From: Panax quinquefolius
Lineage: Eukaryota > Streptophyta > Magnoliopsida > Apiales > Araliaceae
Direction of reading: 5' to 3'
Assembly: GCA_020205615.1 (NCBI GenBank)
Contig: CM035170.1
Span: forward strand, 26,136,027 to 26,200,026
Length of the DNA: 64,000 nucleotides
The position numbers and the translations under genes are program-made. Shown one piece after another: positions 1 through 12,134 of the stretch; within the stretch, counting starts at the first letter, position 1, and each line of letters begins with the position of its first letter. Under the pieces are notes generated by a model that searched no databases, was not told the origin of the DNA, and was given only the letters and a program-made list of their open reading frames with translations.

Positions 1-725
1 TCGGTCATTCAGCGACAAATATCCAATACAGGTATCATGGTTTAGTAAGCTCTCTGTATTAGCTTTTTTTTCTAGATAGAACCTTGTATATAAGCATTTG
101 AACCAGTTCGCCACCAGTTTTAGTTAAGAGATCACCAGTTTTAGTTAAGAGATCATTTTGGAATGAAAAGTTGTGATATTAAGAGCTTCATCTAGTTTAG
201 CTATATTTGTGTTAGGTGTTATTTCTGAATTGGTTTGTATTTTGTTTCTCTGCTTAACTCAAAGGGATCCCACTGATGGCAGAATACAGAACAATCAAGA
301 GGGAGGGAAAGCAATTGTGGGAATATTAGATGAAGGAGATAGGATGCTTGTAGGGGATGTCCAATGGCAGTAAGCATCTCACCACTGTGGATATTGACGA
401 GTTGTAGTTTCAGTACCTATCACTTGGTCACCAATCTATTCTAAAGTGCTTAAAATAATGTTTATAATTGTATTTTTGTTTCATCTCTCCAGCATTTAGC
501 TTCCCAACCACTTGACAATAAATCCTTTTCTTAAAGCATAGTAATTTAGCGAATCTCAAGACTTAATGTAATAGTGTACACACACACACACACACACTCT
601 CTCTCTCTCTCTCTCTTTGATTACATCAGTTAGGTTAGGTTCCATAGGCGCTTTATGTTATTGAGAAATTTGTTCTGTAATAGATGTGTTGTGATGTAAT
701 TTGGTTTGCCACTTGTGTTTTGCAG
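1..725. other. Edge sequence without assigned gene
   Basis: No confident gene is seen. An open frame at 173-373 (plus) begins with a hydrophobic stretch that could be a membrane segment, but there is no recognisable domain, and no splice signals that would join it convincingly to the candidate exon at 726. It could be an upstream exon or retained intron of the same host gene, or chance. Confidence 0.3.
578..616. repeat. Compound (CA)n(CT)n microsatellite
   Basis: Perfect dinucleotide CA repeats pass directly into CT repeats. It lies in the putative intron or flank upstream of the candidate exon at 726. Confidence 0.95.
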
Positions 726-726
726 C

Positions 727-1012
727 ATGTTTGTATCTACAGTTAAGAGGTTTCGCGTGTTGAAAAGCTCTGAACTATCTTATTCCCTATTTGGTGAGTA
801 TTCCTTTTGAACCCACTAAATATAATTTCTATCATATTTCCTATTAATAATTTATATGTTGCCTAATTCTGAATACATAAACTTGTAGCTGAATAAATGT
901 GGTTACTTCTTGGTCTAACAATTTGACTTTGGAGCTCTTAATCTTTGCAGTTGGTAGCAAGCAAGAAAAGAACCCACTTGATGTTGCTGCTGCAGCAGCA
1001 ACATTGAAATGA
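727..1012 (+). CDS. Candidate 3'-terminal two-exon fragment of an unrecognised host gene
   Basis: A TTTTGCAG acceptor ends at 725. An open exon (726-793) follows, ending at a consensus GTGAGTA donor (794). A second acceptor CTTTGCAG ends at 950, and an exon 951-1012 ends in TGA. The splice splits one codon (G|TT) and keeps the frame, giving a 42-residue product from the ATG at 727, or the C-terminus of a longer protein if earlier exons exist. The C-terminus has an alanine run (five A) before a final Thr-Leu-Lys. I do not recognise the family. The consistent splice phase and stop argue for a real gene end, but the exons are short and could be chance. Confidence 0.33.
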
Positions 1013-2149
1013 TAACACTTCAACTTAGATTATTAGAGGATAACACTTCAACTGAGATTAATTTACTTTACTAATGCATTTTTATCTGAAATGTGGTATG
1101 CCGGGGTAGTTTTGTTAAAATATATAGTAATAGTTAGTGTTTCTTGACAACTATTACTTGTACTATACCTCTGGAAAAATAGCATCAACACCTTTTATGG
1201 TTCAACAGTCACTTAGAGTCACTCTAGCTTTCAGAAGCAAACTAGGGAATATCTGGTCACCTAACACTGATTGGGAACCATATAAATTACTAGGAATTGA
1301 GTGTTAAGTTGTGAACTAATAGTTATGTCCAATAACTCATGGTTTCAAATAACTATTTGTACATGTAAGGTATCTTAGACTACATATGTGGAGGATTCTA
1401 CTTGACATGTCTTTGGCAAACTACAGAGGTATGCTAGCTTACAAACACTAGGGTTTCAATGAGAAGTCTGGATAATGTCTTAGTTTTTTGTTACTATTGT
1501 TTTCAGAGTGAGATCCTACTTTAACGATTTGAGGTGCACACGGTTATATTAAGTCCAAGATAGTCACATGTTTCTAAAATCTAAACATCAGAAATCTATG
1601 AATTCAAGGCACAAAGGACAGATAAATTAGTGTTTTTTGCAAATTTATTATCTGTACCTTTTTTTGTTTATTTTTTTGGGATATATGTTAATGCTTGCCT
1701 ACCAATGCAGATACTGCTACACTTAAACTGTATTATGATTAGTAGTTTCCTACTTGTGATTATGTAAGTATGTACTACACAAGTATGCTAATGAGGATGT
1801 CTCGTTGGGATCATGATTTATTGGATTGGATGCGGAGCATATAGATGATCAAAGATAGTTTGGTTAGGTAGTAGCTTAATTTTATGGATAGTTTGGTTTA
1901 TTTTGTGGATGCATGTAATTAAATTCACAATTCAATATAGTAGTAATTTATATTGAAAAGTGAATTTGAGATGTATATATGGATAGTTTGATATATATTT
2001 TATGAATGCAGTAATTTGAAACTGTAAAGGAATGGTATTATTGGGATGCATTTTTAATGGTTGATACATTTTGGCTTTAAATTTAAATTAGAATTTAAAC
2101 CTTTGAGTTATATATAATGGCATTAGCATATTGCAGGTGCATTGGTAAT
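1013..2149. other. Non-coding AT-rich sequence
   Basis: No open frame, RNA gene or repeat structure is visible. It may be the 3' UTR and downstream flank of the candidate gene, or the interior of the CACTA element whose right end lies at 2492. The left CACTA terminus is not in the window, so the two cannot be separated. Confidence 0.4.
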
Positions 2150-2492
2150 GTAGGTGAACCACAACCTTTTTTTTTTTTTTTTTAATCTACATCATTTTAA
2201 AAACGTTGTGTAAATGTGCCTAAACGTTGTCTAATACATTAAACTACAACATTTTTAGCCAGAAAACGTTGTGGAATCATACCTTTTACAACGTTTTTAA
2301 GCATCTGCTAATATTTGTAAAACAAATCTACAACATTTTTTTCCTAAAAAACGTTGTGTATTGTGCTTAACTACAACATTTTAAAAATGTTGTGTAAGGG
2401 TGTCAAATAGACAACACCCTTAACCATGACGTTTTTCTGACAGAAACCACAACGTTTTTTCTGCGTTGTCTATTTACTGTTTTGTAATAGTG
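2150..2492. mobile_element. Right terminus of a CACTA (En/Spm) DNA transposon
   Basis: The block ends at 2492 with TTTTGTAATAGTG, whose reverse complement starts CACTATTACAAAA, a typical CACTA terminal inverted repeat. The preceding 340 bp hold many copies, in both orientations, of ACAACGTTTTT / AAAACGTTGT, the dense subterminal repeats to which CACTA transposases bind. No matching left terminus or transposase frame is seen, so this is a truncated element or its left end lies outside the window. The next base starts a gypsy LTR fragment, so the transposon inserted into, or was joined to, that LTR. Confidence 0.75.
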
Positions 2493-3704
2493 AAAATAAC
2501 TCTCTTCATGACTACGAAAGAATAATACCCCTTACCTTAAAAAGAAGAGTATTCCGACTGGTAGGGCGAGGATATTCTTGAAGAAAACTTATACTGTTTT
2601 CTACGCTCAAAGCTTCTAAAAACACTAAAGAAATACGTTCAAGATTATAGAAGAAGAATTCTCTGAATTTCTGGTGTGATTTTCAATTCTAACTAAGCAT
2701 CCTATTAATAGAAGAATGGAAAGGATACTATGCTGCACTATGCAATAAAATATAATTTATTCTATTTATAATCAAATAAAACAAAACTTTTTAAAAAGTA
2801 TTCTGTTTTATATAAAAAGTTTTTACTATGCAAATACTATGCATAATAAAATATAATATATTCTATTTAAAATCTAATAAAACGAATAACTTTATAAAAG
2901 TATTCTGTTTTATATAAAAAGATTTTACTATGCAAACACTATGCATAATAAAATATAATATATTTTATTTAAAATCTAATAAAACAGCTAACTTTATAAA
3001 AGTAATACTTTTCTTTTTATTACATTTATATTAATAATATAACATACTTTATCATCATTATTATAATTCACAATATTAATCGACCAGATCGTTCCCAGGA
3101 AAGAGAGGGTTTTCCAATAAGGATTTCTCCCTATTGGCGCACAATTAGTTGACCAAACCTCTCCTTGACAAAACTTCTAGACATCGTTAATATTGTAAAT
3201 AATAATATTAATAACTTTGTCATCTCAATTATTGATTTCATAATATATAAAATATTGGCAATAATTGAATCAAATAACGTGAGATACTATGCAGCAATTA
3301 CTATAGCAATAATTGAACAAAACTGAGTGACTTCTCACGTAAGCATCAATAATCAATAACGTGTTCTACTATACAACGATGCGTATTATTGTACTTTTAA
3401 CACCGGGTGTTTCAACAGTTAACAGTAAAACTTCCGCCGTTATTTTCATAAAGTATTTTTGTCGTTTTCTCAATCCAACAATAATTCAGTTATGGAGTCC
3501 ATCAATGATTGTGTTGGTTATTTAATATTCCCCTGTTAAAAGCGAATATTCCCAACCAATCGAATATTATATAACAACTCATGCGTATTTTTGCAAAATT
3601 TATAAATATTACCCACAACTATAACATTATATCAAATTCATTCCATAATATTCAAAATGATATTTATAGAAAATTCATCTTTATTTATAAAGTTGGGGTC
3701 TTAC
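2493..3704 (-). mobile_element. Truncated gypsy LTR (U3-side part), minus orientation
   Basis: The sequence matches the right-hand half of the LTRs further along: the pre-TATA block around 2510-2700, the subrepeats with ACTATGCATAATAAAATATA at 2750-3010, and a hairpin-prone block at 3098-3137 shared with LTR-A, LTR-B and LTR-D. It ends in GGGGTCTTACA at 3704, which read on the minus strand is the canonical TGTAAGACCCC LTR start. Its left half is missing, cut by the CACTA end. A related copy abuts the next element at 3705. Confidence 0.75.
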
Positions 3705-3720
3705 ATAAATTAGATACGAA

Positions 3721-4751
3721 TTCAAACCCTAATTTTGGATTTGTGTTAAAGAATGAGAATAATAATATTATATTATTATTTGTTAGTGTTATAAGTATGT
3801 ATGTTATGTGTGTAAGGTTAATCCGGAAGCGGTTTTATTATAATTAGCAAAACCCTAATTTTATTGACAAACCATAGTTTTGAAGTCAAATTAAATGACC
3901 TAAAATCTGCAATCTAGTGATTATGTTATGTGGTATATGATATGTATTATTAGAATTTCATTTTAATTAGGAAAACCCTAATTATTATGTGGAAAACCCA
4001 ATTAGTAATTTAAAACCCTATTTTCTAAAATTCAAACCTTAAATAATAATTAGCTAATCACAGATGGAAATCCTAATTTGAAACTCAATTATGAGTTCGA
4101 GGCTGTTATGTAATTATGTTAAATGAATTATGTCGTGTATTACGTAATTTAAAGTAATTAGGTAAAACCCTAATTATACTTAGAAAACCTAATTAATTAA
4201 AAACCCTAATTAATTGAGAACCCACAATTACTAAATTCTAAACCTAATTTCCTAATTTACTAGAAACCCTAATTATTAATTATTAACCCTAATTACTAAT
4301 TGTAAACCTTAATCATGAAATTAGAAAACCTTAATTTTATAATTAAAACCCTAATTAATATTTAGAAACTTTAATTTCTAAATATTAGAAAACCGTAATT
4401 TAAAACTTCATTATGAGTTCGAGAATGTTTTTGTAATTGTATTATCATGATTAAGGATAAGAATTATGGAATTTAAAAGTTAATTAGGAAAACCCTAATT
4501 TTTCAAACCCTAATTAATATTTATAAGCCCTAGTTTCTATATTTGGAACCCTAATTGTCAAGTGGGAAAACCCTAATTACAAAATTAGAATTTTAATGTT
4601 AATTAGTGGACCTAAACCTAATTAACAAGTTTTTATTAATTGAAAACCTAAACTATATTAAGAAACCCTAATTACAATTTTTAGAAACTAAAATTTTATT
4701 TTATTTTACAAACCCTAAACTAGAAATGCTTCAATTTTGTGCTAAACCCTA
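3721..4751. repeat. Telobox-rich segment (AAACCCTAA words)
   Basis: At least a dozen exact AAACCCTAA words, most continuing as AATTA, are scattered at irregular spacing (for example near 3723, 3848, 3973, 4163, 4200, 4263, 4347, 4490, 4505, 4567, 4664, 4711 and 4743), with many one-base variants. They are not a head-to-tail telomere array. The same pattern recurs in the partner LTR at about 10738-11120. AAACCCTAA is the plant telobox, bound by TRB-type Myb factors. Confidence 0.85.
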
Positions 4752-6289
4752 AGGGTCAAATCCTAAAGGTCAGACTAATGACCAAAATGCCATTAAATTT
4801 CCATGCCAAATGACAAAAATGTTCTTATTGGATAATTGAGGCTTACTTGTGTATCTAGCAAAATTAGAGTTGGTTACCAACTCTTGACTTCTTGTGACTG
4901 AAATGAAATGCTTGACAACCACTACAACTCAGCTAATTCATTGCAAATTGTTGTTTATAAGATCCAACAGAAAGAAAAGCCTCATTTTTGTCTCATTTCT
5001 CTCCAAACACCCAACTCGCTTTTCTCTCTCTCTAACCCACGAAATTGTATAGCATTTCAGTCCCATAAACAAGCCCTACTACTCCCATAATAAATCAGTA
5101 GCCAAGATTGAAGATTTGTTCAACTATGGTATAAAACCCTAGCTAGAAATCTGATATCGATCAAAGTGTTAGGTGTTACAATTTTATGTTAAAACATGTT
5201 GTTTATAGTGTTATTAAGTGATCTGGGTTGATAAATGTTGGATCCATAACTTCTATAAGCTCAGATCTAGTGTTTTTGTAAATATGGAATTTTTTTAAAA
5301 TGAGTCTGACAACAAAATGTCAGACCCTGTAAATCTTATCCTATTATGTGTTTTTGTTGTTTAAATGTTTGACGTTGTAGTATGTCATGATATCTTTCAT
5401 ATGAAACTTGAATCATGTCCATATATGTAGTAGATTAAAGTTATTAAGAGTCAAAGTGGGTTGACTGTCATTGACCGCAATACCATTTCGGGCAAATTTA
5501 ACTGCTTGTAACACCGATGACGTTGATTTTGCGAGCGCCGATCTTCTTTGTTGTTAAGTGTTTTGATCATGTTGTTGTTTTGTAATTGTAGACTGACATG
5601 AAGACTAAGATAAAGCTTTTATATTACCCAGATACATAACAAAATCGATTTGAGTGTTGGTCAAACATGGGTTGACGAAACTGCTCAAGAACATTTCTGG
5701 AAAACCCAGAAATGTTCTAGAACAGTTTCTGATCACTACTTTGATTGGCCCATATATCTTTCTTGTGTTGATTTTATGATGATAGGATGTTTTTTTATTG
5801 CACTTTGACATCCGAAATACAAGTACGAACCACTGAATCTCACAAACTAGACACATACTAAAAATTATAAAGCGTCAGAGTAGGACCCTCGAGTTTCTGG
5901 GCAACCCAGAACCTCAAGAACACGTTTGACAATAACTTCTGTAGCTTAGATCTGGCAAGTTTGTTATGATTTATCCATGAAATCCGTTTGACGTTATAGT
6001 ATTACATGAGTACTACAATATCTTATCGATCTCTATCCCGTAAACACTTTGGATTGGATTTTATAAGTGCTCAAACTAGACACCCTACACACTGTCGATG
6101 AATTTCTAGGTTTGATGAAGAACACTAAGAACACCTATATAGCTTTGTTTAAATCATAATAGGTCCTTTAGCAACAGCTTTATTTTTAAAATTCATTATT
6201 TTTATTAAATAAATAGAAAAAATTAGTTTTTAATTATTAAAAATACAAAATAAATTATTAAAAAAATTTAAAAGTCAAAATTACTTTTT

Positions 6290-7180
6290 AATTATTTTGA
6301 ATATATTTCATAAATATTTAATATTTTGGAATATTAAAGATATTTAATTTATTTAATTATATTATTAAATAAATTACTTAAAATGATTTTAATACTTGAA
6401 AAATCATTTAAAATTATATTATGATATAAGAAATTATTTTAAGTTATATTTAATGACTTTTAATATTTTATGATGAAACTCATTAATAAATTAATATTAA
6501 TGATAATTAATTTATTTAATAAATGAATTAAATAAATAAATTAAAAATGATTTTATTATATTAAAAATCTTTTTAAATAATAATAAGGTATTTAAAAGTA
6601 TTTTCAGTTATAAAATATAACTTTCAATATTTAAAGGTAAATTTCATTAATTAATTATTATTAATGATATTAAGGTTAATTAATAATTATATTAAATAAA
6701 TTATTTTAAAAATGATTTTATTATTATAAAAATCATTTACATGAAAATAAATTGTTTAAAGATATTTTAAGTTATAAATGCAACTTTTAATATTTAATAA
6801 TTTCATTAATAATTTAATATTAATGATTATTAATTTAATATTAATTATATTAAAATGTATTTAATAATTATATTAAATAAATCATTTTAAAATGGTTTTA
6901 TTACTTTAAAAATCATTTAAAAAAGGATATAAATGAATTAAAATATTTCAAGTTATAATTAATGACTTTTAATATTTTGATAAATAATACATTAATACTT
7001 TAATATTAATGATAATTATTTAAGAAGGATTTTAATTCTTTTAAAAATCATTTAAGGGTAATATTAATAGTTTAAAAGTATTTTGAGTTATTATAATTAA
7101 CTTTAATATTTTGGCAATGGTTTAATTAATAGTTTAATATTAATTAAATATTAATGATAATAAAATTATTCAATATTTAA
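6290..7180. repeat. AT-rich degenerate tandem repeat inside the 5' LTR
   Basis: The phrase around CTTTTAATATTT recurs near 6451, 6622, 6782, 6964 and 7100, each time followed by TTAATATTAATGAT and an AAAATGATTTTATTA block. This gives about five or six units of 135-185 bp. The corresponding region of the 3' LTR is not assembled because of the N gap. Confidence 0.65.
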
Positions 7181-8448
7181 ATCATTTAATAATAATTCCG
7201 GTGTTTGAAAATTCATGATAAATTATAATAAATGTTTTAAAAATTATTATAAGTCATTTAAAAATATTACTGATACTTACAGATGTGGAATTATATGATA
7301 GAGTCTTAGACTCTATAATTACCCGATAAAGTCGTCGATCCACCGACACGTTTCAGAAATTGATCTAGATTTAGATATTTTGACTGTATTAATGTTTGTT
7401 TGTGATTCAATGACTGATTATTTTGTGTGACAATGTGATTAGTTTATATGCTGACTGCAATAAGTAGTATTATGTGTTACGATATGTTATACTAATCAGT
7501 AAAATGATCTTATTACTGATAGGTTTCTATATAAAAGATAAATCTAAGTTGCAGTATTGTGGCGGCCGCAGACTGCATAAGTATCCTACCTTTGCATTTC
7601 CTTTATGCAATGGACATGGGTAAGAAGATTCAGATTTATATTATTATTGTACTATATTATTAACCCTATTGTCATATATATTATATCCGATCATTGTTTA
7701 TCAACATGATATTATATTATATAACTCATATATATATTTTGTTCGTTAATTTCGAAATATGGTTATACAAGTGTCCTCACTTGGATAATCATCGTAGTTA
7801 AACATAATATCGTTCTTGTATGTAGTATTGATCAATACAGGGCCCATGGGATGTACACCCTCGCGCCCGTAAGTTATGACGGTTTGCAGATGAAGTTCTA
7901 CTAAATCGAAAATTTAAAACAAAATTCATAGTATGTCACCTTAAACCTATTTATATTCAATACGTAGTTTTAAAAATGTGATATAGAGTTGTTATGTTAT
8001 TATTATCGGTTTAGTTTACTTCATAGCTATTGAATCGTTATAGAAGTGATGTATAGAGAAAACATTTAATTCTTTCAGCGAATTATATCTATAATTTTTA
8101 TTAGTTGCTAGGCACTCAAAGGCTCATCCTTGCTTAATTTAAATGTTTTTAGCTAAGTGTGAACAACTAGAAGGTTCGGCCAAGAACAAAGGAAAAGGAA
8201 AGAAAACAAAATATGTTTAATGGTATCTTTTGTAATAGTTAAACTGTATTAAGATAATGATATGTATTATCTATCATGTAAGGAATTATAGTAAAGGTTG
8301 CGTACTTGGGATTAGACTCTGATAAATGTAAATTAAGTTTGATTTTTATATTATTGTTATTATTATTAGTATTATTCCGCTCATAGAAATGGTATCGTGA
8401 AGCATCGAGTTCGGGTTTCAAGTACCTGAATTTGGGGGCGTCACAACA

Positions 8449-8460
8449 TGGTATCAGAGC
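8449..8460 (+). promoter_or_regulatory. Primer-binding site of gypsy 1 (tRNA-iMet)
   Basis: TGGTATCAGAGC lies three bases after the LTR end. It is the exact complement of the 3' end of plant initiator tRNA-Met, which primes minus-strand DNA synthesis in most plant LTR retrotransposons. It fixes the plus orientation and the 5' LTR boundary of gypsy 1. Confidence 0.92.
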
Positions 8461-9419
8461 TTTAGGGTTAGAAACCTTAGGTGGGTAAGACCTTAGGCTA
8501 TAACCATAGAACAAAGGGAAACGTTAAAAATACATATAACTCATATAGAGTTTAAAAAGGAGATGAATTGAATAAGTTCATCGTCAAATCAAATAAAAGA
8601 TAACTTATATAAAACTATTATTTGTTGTGTGTTCATATTCTTGGTTAATCAAGATAGTTTGTGTAGATGTCTGATAGAAAAGAATTAGGATACCCTCATA
8701 TCGTAAAGAAAGAACAGATCTCCATGACCGAGCCAATATAAAAGCCAATAGCTGAAATAGAGACTCACATTGAAAGCTACCTCAATGAGGTGGTTATTTT
8801 TTGAAAATGTAGTACCGAACCCTGAAACGATAGTATAACTGATAGGTAAAGTATAGTTAAAGAATATGTGGTCAATGTCGGGTTCTTAAACTCATATATT
8901 CGTGGTAAGTTCTTAAACTCATAATGTATGGTAAGTAAGTTGGTTGAACTAGGTATAGTTAGGTGTGAATGGATTATCGAGGATGATGGGAATATATAGA
9001 ATACGAAACAAATGATCCTTAGTGAAGGCGTAAGAAATAAGTAGTATTAGTATTACGTGAATAGGTATGATTTTATGTTGTGTATATGATAGGTATGTCT
9101 GTATAAGGTAATATTTTCAACTTTGGTATAAGTTGTGGTAGCGATTCCCGACTCTTGAGTCACAAAGGGATAACAGATGTTTAAAGCAGAATGTGTTATG
9201 GTATGTCAAGTGCTATGAATATGAATCTATGTTGGACTAACAAAATAAGTTGGTATAAAGATAGTAATTATTTATCTGAACACTAGTTAATACAGAAAAC
9301 TGAGTTTTTGAAATCTAAAATTTTGAGTACATGACTATTTGAATAGAAAATTTCGCGTTATATGTTAAGAGTATACGATAAGGCTTAGAATGTATGTTAA
9401 TAAAGAATAATTTATGAAA
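8461..9419 (+). other. Untranslated leader of gypsy 1
   Basis: No coding frame is seen between the primer-binding site and the gag remnant. This is the 5' leader of the element, where dimerisation and packaging signals normally lie. Confidence 0.55.
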
Positions 9420-9800
9420 ATGCCGCCAAGACAAAAACGAAACTAAATGGTAGAAGAATTTGTCAATAAAGCTAGAGGACAACCAGACCCGATACAGAAT
9501 TTTGCAAATATGGACGATCAAGCTATGCAGAACGGAATACCAGCCATGGGAAATCAGTCAAATAATTGATCGACAAACTTTGAAGACTTCAAAGCGGTCG
9601 ATCTTTGCTCGGATTTAGTGGATCAATGAGCATAAGGTGATGTGATCATCGTCCAAAAAGGAGAATGAAGACACGAAGCGTAAGTACGGGGGAAAAGTAG
9701 CGGGACACTGGCGACAATGAGACCAACTTCAATGAGCGAACCAACAGAATCAACCGCAAGAGTCTTCAACTTGACTGTCTAGGATTCTATAGCAGCTGGG
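9420..9800 (+). pseudogene. gag remnant of gypsy 1
   Basis: ATG at 9420 begins Met-Pro-Pro-Arg-Gln, the usual opening of plant gypsy Gag, but stops after eight codons. A second frame at 9447-9569 (40 residues, ending in an Asn-rich stretch) continues the N-terminal region. Further frame changes give FEDFKA-like sequence near 9577 and a phrase resembling the conserved PEFSGS segment near 9610. No zinc knuckle, protease or polymerase follows. The element therefore keeps only the start of gag and would depend on proteins supplied in trans. Confidence 0.6.
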
Positions 9801-10087
9801 GATGCAACTCTAGGTATTATTCTAATCAATTTTATTTTCTTATATATTATTTTCTTATATATAGTAAAATTATTTTATAAAGTATTTTGAAGGAGGAAAT
9901 TGAGTCTATCAGAAATCAATTTTTTCGTATAAGCAGATAGATAAGCTTTATGCTGAATAGTTAAAGATCAGTTCGATCAATTTTGATCGAGATCTACTCG
10001 TAATGATTTTGTATGCTATGTACCCTGGTATGTATAGGTTTTAAAATGGTGATTCCGGGGACTTAAATCTTTATAAGGGAGGGTGAA
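9801..10087 (+). mobile_element. 3' interior end and polypurine tract of gypsy 1
   Basis: The segment ends with GGGGACTTAAATCTTTATAAGGGAGGG-like sequence (10057-10083). In plant gypsy elements this position encodes the last residues of pol and carries the polypurine tract that primes plus-strand DNA. The LTR starts directly after, at TGTAACAACCC (10088). No pol sequence is otherwise left. Confidence 0.7.
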
Positions 10088-11793
10088 TGTAACAACCCAA
10101 TATTTCCAATAAAATTAAATCGTAAATTTTCAAGTATAATTTTTTTTTAATTTTAAAGGTGAGAATATGTGACAGATAATGTGTATGCATTTATGTGATA
10201 AATATAAAATTTATTTATGACATGACTGATTACAACTAATTTTATTTTAAAATTATTGATCATTATAAATTATATTCTTATAATAATTAATTTTACAAAT
10301 AAAAATGTTTTTATTAATTATTTTCCATGAAAACATGATTATTATATTATTTAAATAATATATGAAATAATTATAGAATAATTATAATAATTATTTTATT
10401 TTATTATATGAAGTTATTTTGAGTAATTAAGTTATTTATTTTAACTTAATTATTAATGTTATATATGCGAGATAAATCAAATATGGAATCCAAACCCCTA
10501 ATTTTGGATTTTTAGAATGAGAACAATAATATTATATTATTATTTTTTAGTGTTATAAATATGTATGCTATGTGTGTAAGGTTAATCGGGGGAGCGATTA
10601 TATTATAATTTGCAAAACCTTAATTTTCTTGTGAAAACCATAGTTTTGAAGTTAAATTAAATGAGACTTTAAAATGCATCCAGTGATTATGTTATGTGGT
10701 ATATGATATGTATTATTAGAATTTAATTTTAATTAGGAAACCCTAATTATTTTGTGGAAAACCCTAATTAGTAATTTAAACCCTATTTTCTAAAATTAGA
10801 AACCTTAAATAATAATTAGCTAATTGCGGATGGAAACCCCAATTTGAAACTCATTATGAGTTCGAGACTCTGCTATGTAATTATGTTAAATTAATTATGT
10901 CGGTATTATCTTGAATTTAAGGTAATTAGGTAAAACCCTAATTATACTTAGAAAACCTAATTAATTATAAACCCTAATTAATTGAGAACCCTAATTACTA
11001 AATTCGTAAACCTAATTTCCTAATTTACTAGAAACCCTAATTAGTAATTATAAACTCTAATTACTATTTGTAAGCCCTAATCGTGAAATTAGAAAATCTT
11101 AATTTTATAATTAAAAACCCTAATTAATATTTAGAAACACCTAACTCACTTTTCTCTCTCTCTAACCCACGAAATTGTATAGCATTTTAGTCCCATAAAC
11201 AAACCCCCCACTACTCCCATAAACAAATCAGTAGCCAAGATTTAGGATTTGTTTAAGTGAGGTATAAAACCCTAGCTTGAAATCTGATATTGATCAATGT
11301 GTTAGGTGTTAGAATTTTATGTTAAAACGTGTTGTTTATAGTGTTATTAAGTGATCTGGGTTGATAGATGTTGGATCCATAACATCTATAAGCTCAGATC
11401 TGGTGTTTTTTCAAATCTGGAAATTTTTTAAAATGAGTCTGACAACCAAATGTCAGACCTTGTAAATCTTATCCTGTTATGTTTTTTTTGTTGTTTAAAT
11501 GCTTGACGTCGTAGTATGTCATGATATCTTTCATATGAAACTTGAATCAGGTCCATATATGTAGTAGAATTAAAGTTATTAAGAGTCAAAGTGGGTTGAC
11601 CCAAGCATTGATCGATCGCTTCGGGCGACCCAAAATTGCCTGTAATGCCCCGATGTTGATTTTGCAGGCGCTTGATCTTGCTGTTGTTAAGTGTTTTGAT
11701 CATGTTGTTGTTTTGTAATTGTAGACAGATATGAAGACTATAAGATAAAGCTTTTATATTACCCAGATACATAACAGAATCGATTTGAGTGTT

Positions 11794-11893
11794 NNNNNNN
11801 NNNNNNNNNNNNNNNNNNNNNNNNNNNNNNNNNNNNNNNNNNNNNNNNNNNNNNNNNNNNNNNNNNNNNNNNNNNNNNNNNNNNNNNNNNNNN
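11794..11893. other. Assembly gap of 100 N
   Basis: Exactly 100 unknown bases, the conventional size for a gap of unknown length. Sequence to left and right may not be truly adjacent. Confidence 0.99.
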
Positions 11894-11985
11894 TATATAT
11901 ATATATATATATAAAGTGAATAAAACGCGACTGCATCAAGTTCAGGCTCATCGAACAAAGTCCGCCATGCAGTTATATATATATA

Positions 11986-12021
<36 letters not shown>

Positions 12022-12134
12022 GCGATAAACGCTCCAAACCAGGAAGTCAGGCTCAATCGAGGCATAACTCGATAATGTTAGTCAATATATATATATATAT
12101 ATATATAAATATATATAATATATATATATATATA
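11894..12134. repeat. Cluster of (TA)n microsatellites
   Basis: Three TA runs lie at about 11894-11912, 11974-12018 and 12084-12134, separated by short unique sequence. The first abuts the gap, a likely reason why assembly broke here. Confidence 0.9.

Larger units (their letters stand above)
3705..8445 (+). mobile_element. 5' LTR of gypsy 1 (start truncated)
   Basis: This is a direct repeat of 10472-13840: shared blocks include 3705-4700 with 10472-11130, 5000-5655 with 11140-11793, and 7989-8445 with 13388-13840. It ends in CACA directly before a primer-binding site. The first roughly 385 bp of the LTR (present at 10088-10471) are absent, replaced by the upstream truncated LTR. The full LTR would be about 5.1 kb, unusually long. 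It holds a telobox-rich region and an AT-rich degenerate tandem repeat, annotated separately, and no coding sequence. Confidence 0.8.

Noticed and set aside
173..373. 66-residue frame with a hydrophobic N-terminus
   Set aside because: No family match and no clear splice link to the exons at 726 and 951; kept only as a remark on the edge region.
3581..3847. 88-residue plus-strand frame
   Set aside because: It spans the junction of two unrelated LTRs at 3704/3705 and has no recognisable content.
3721..4751. Interstitial telomere array
   Set aside because: AAACCCTAA words are irregularly spaced and never head-to-tail; not a true telomere tract.
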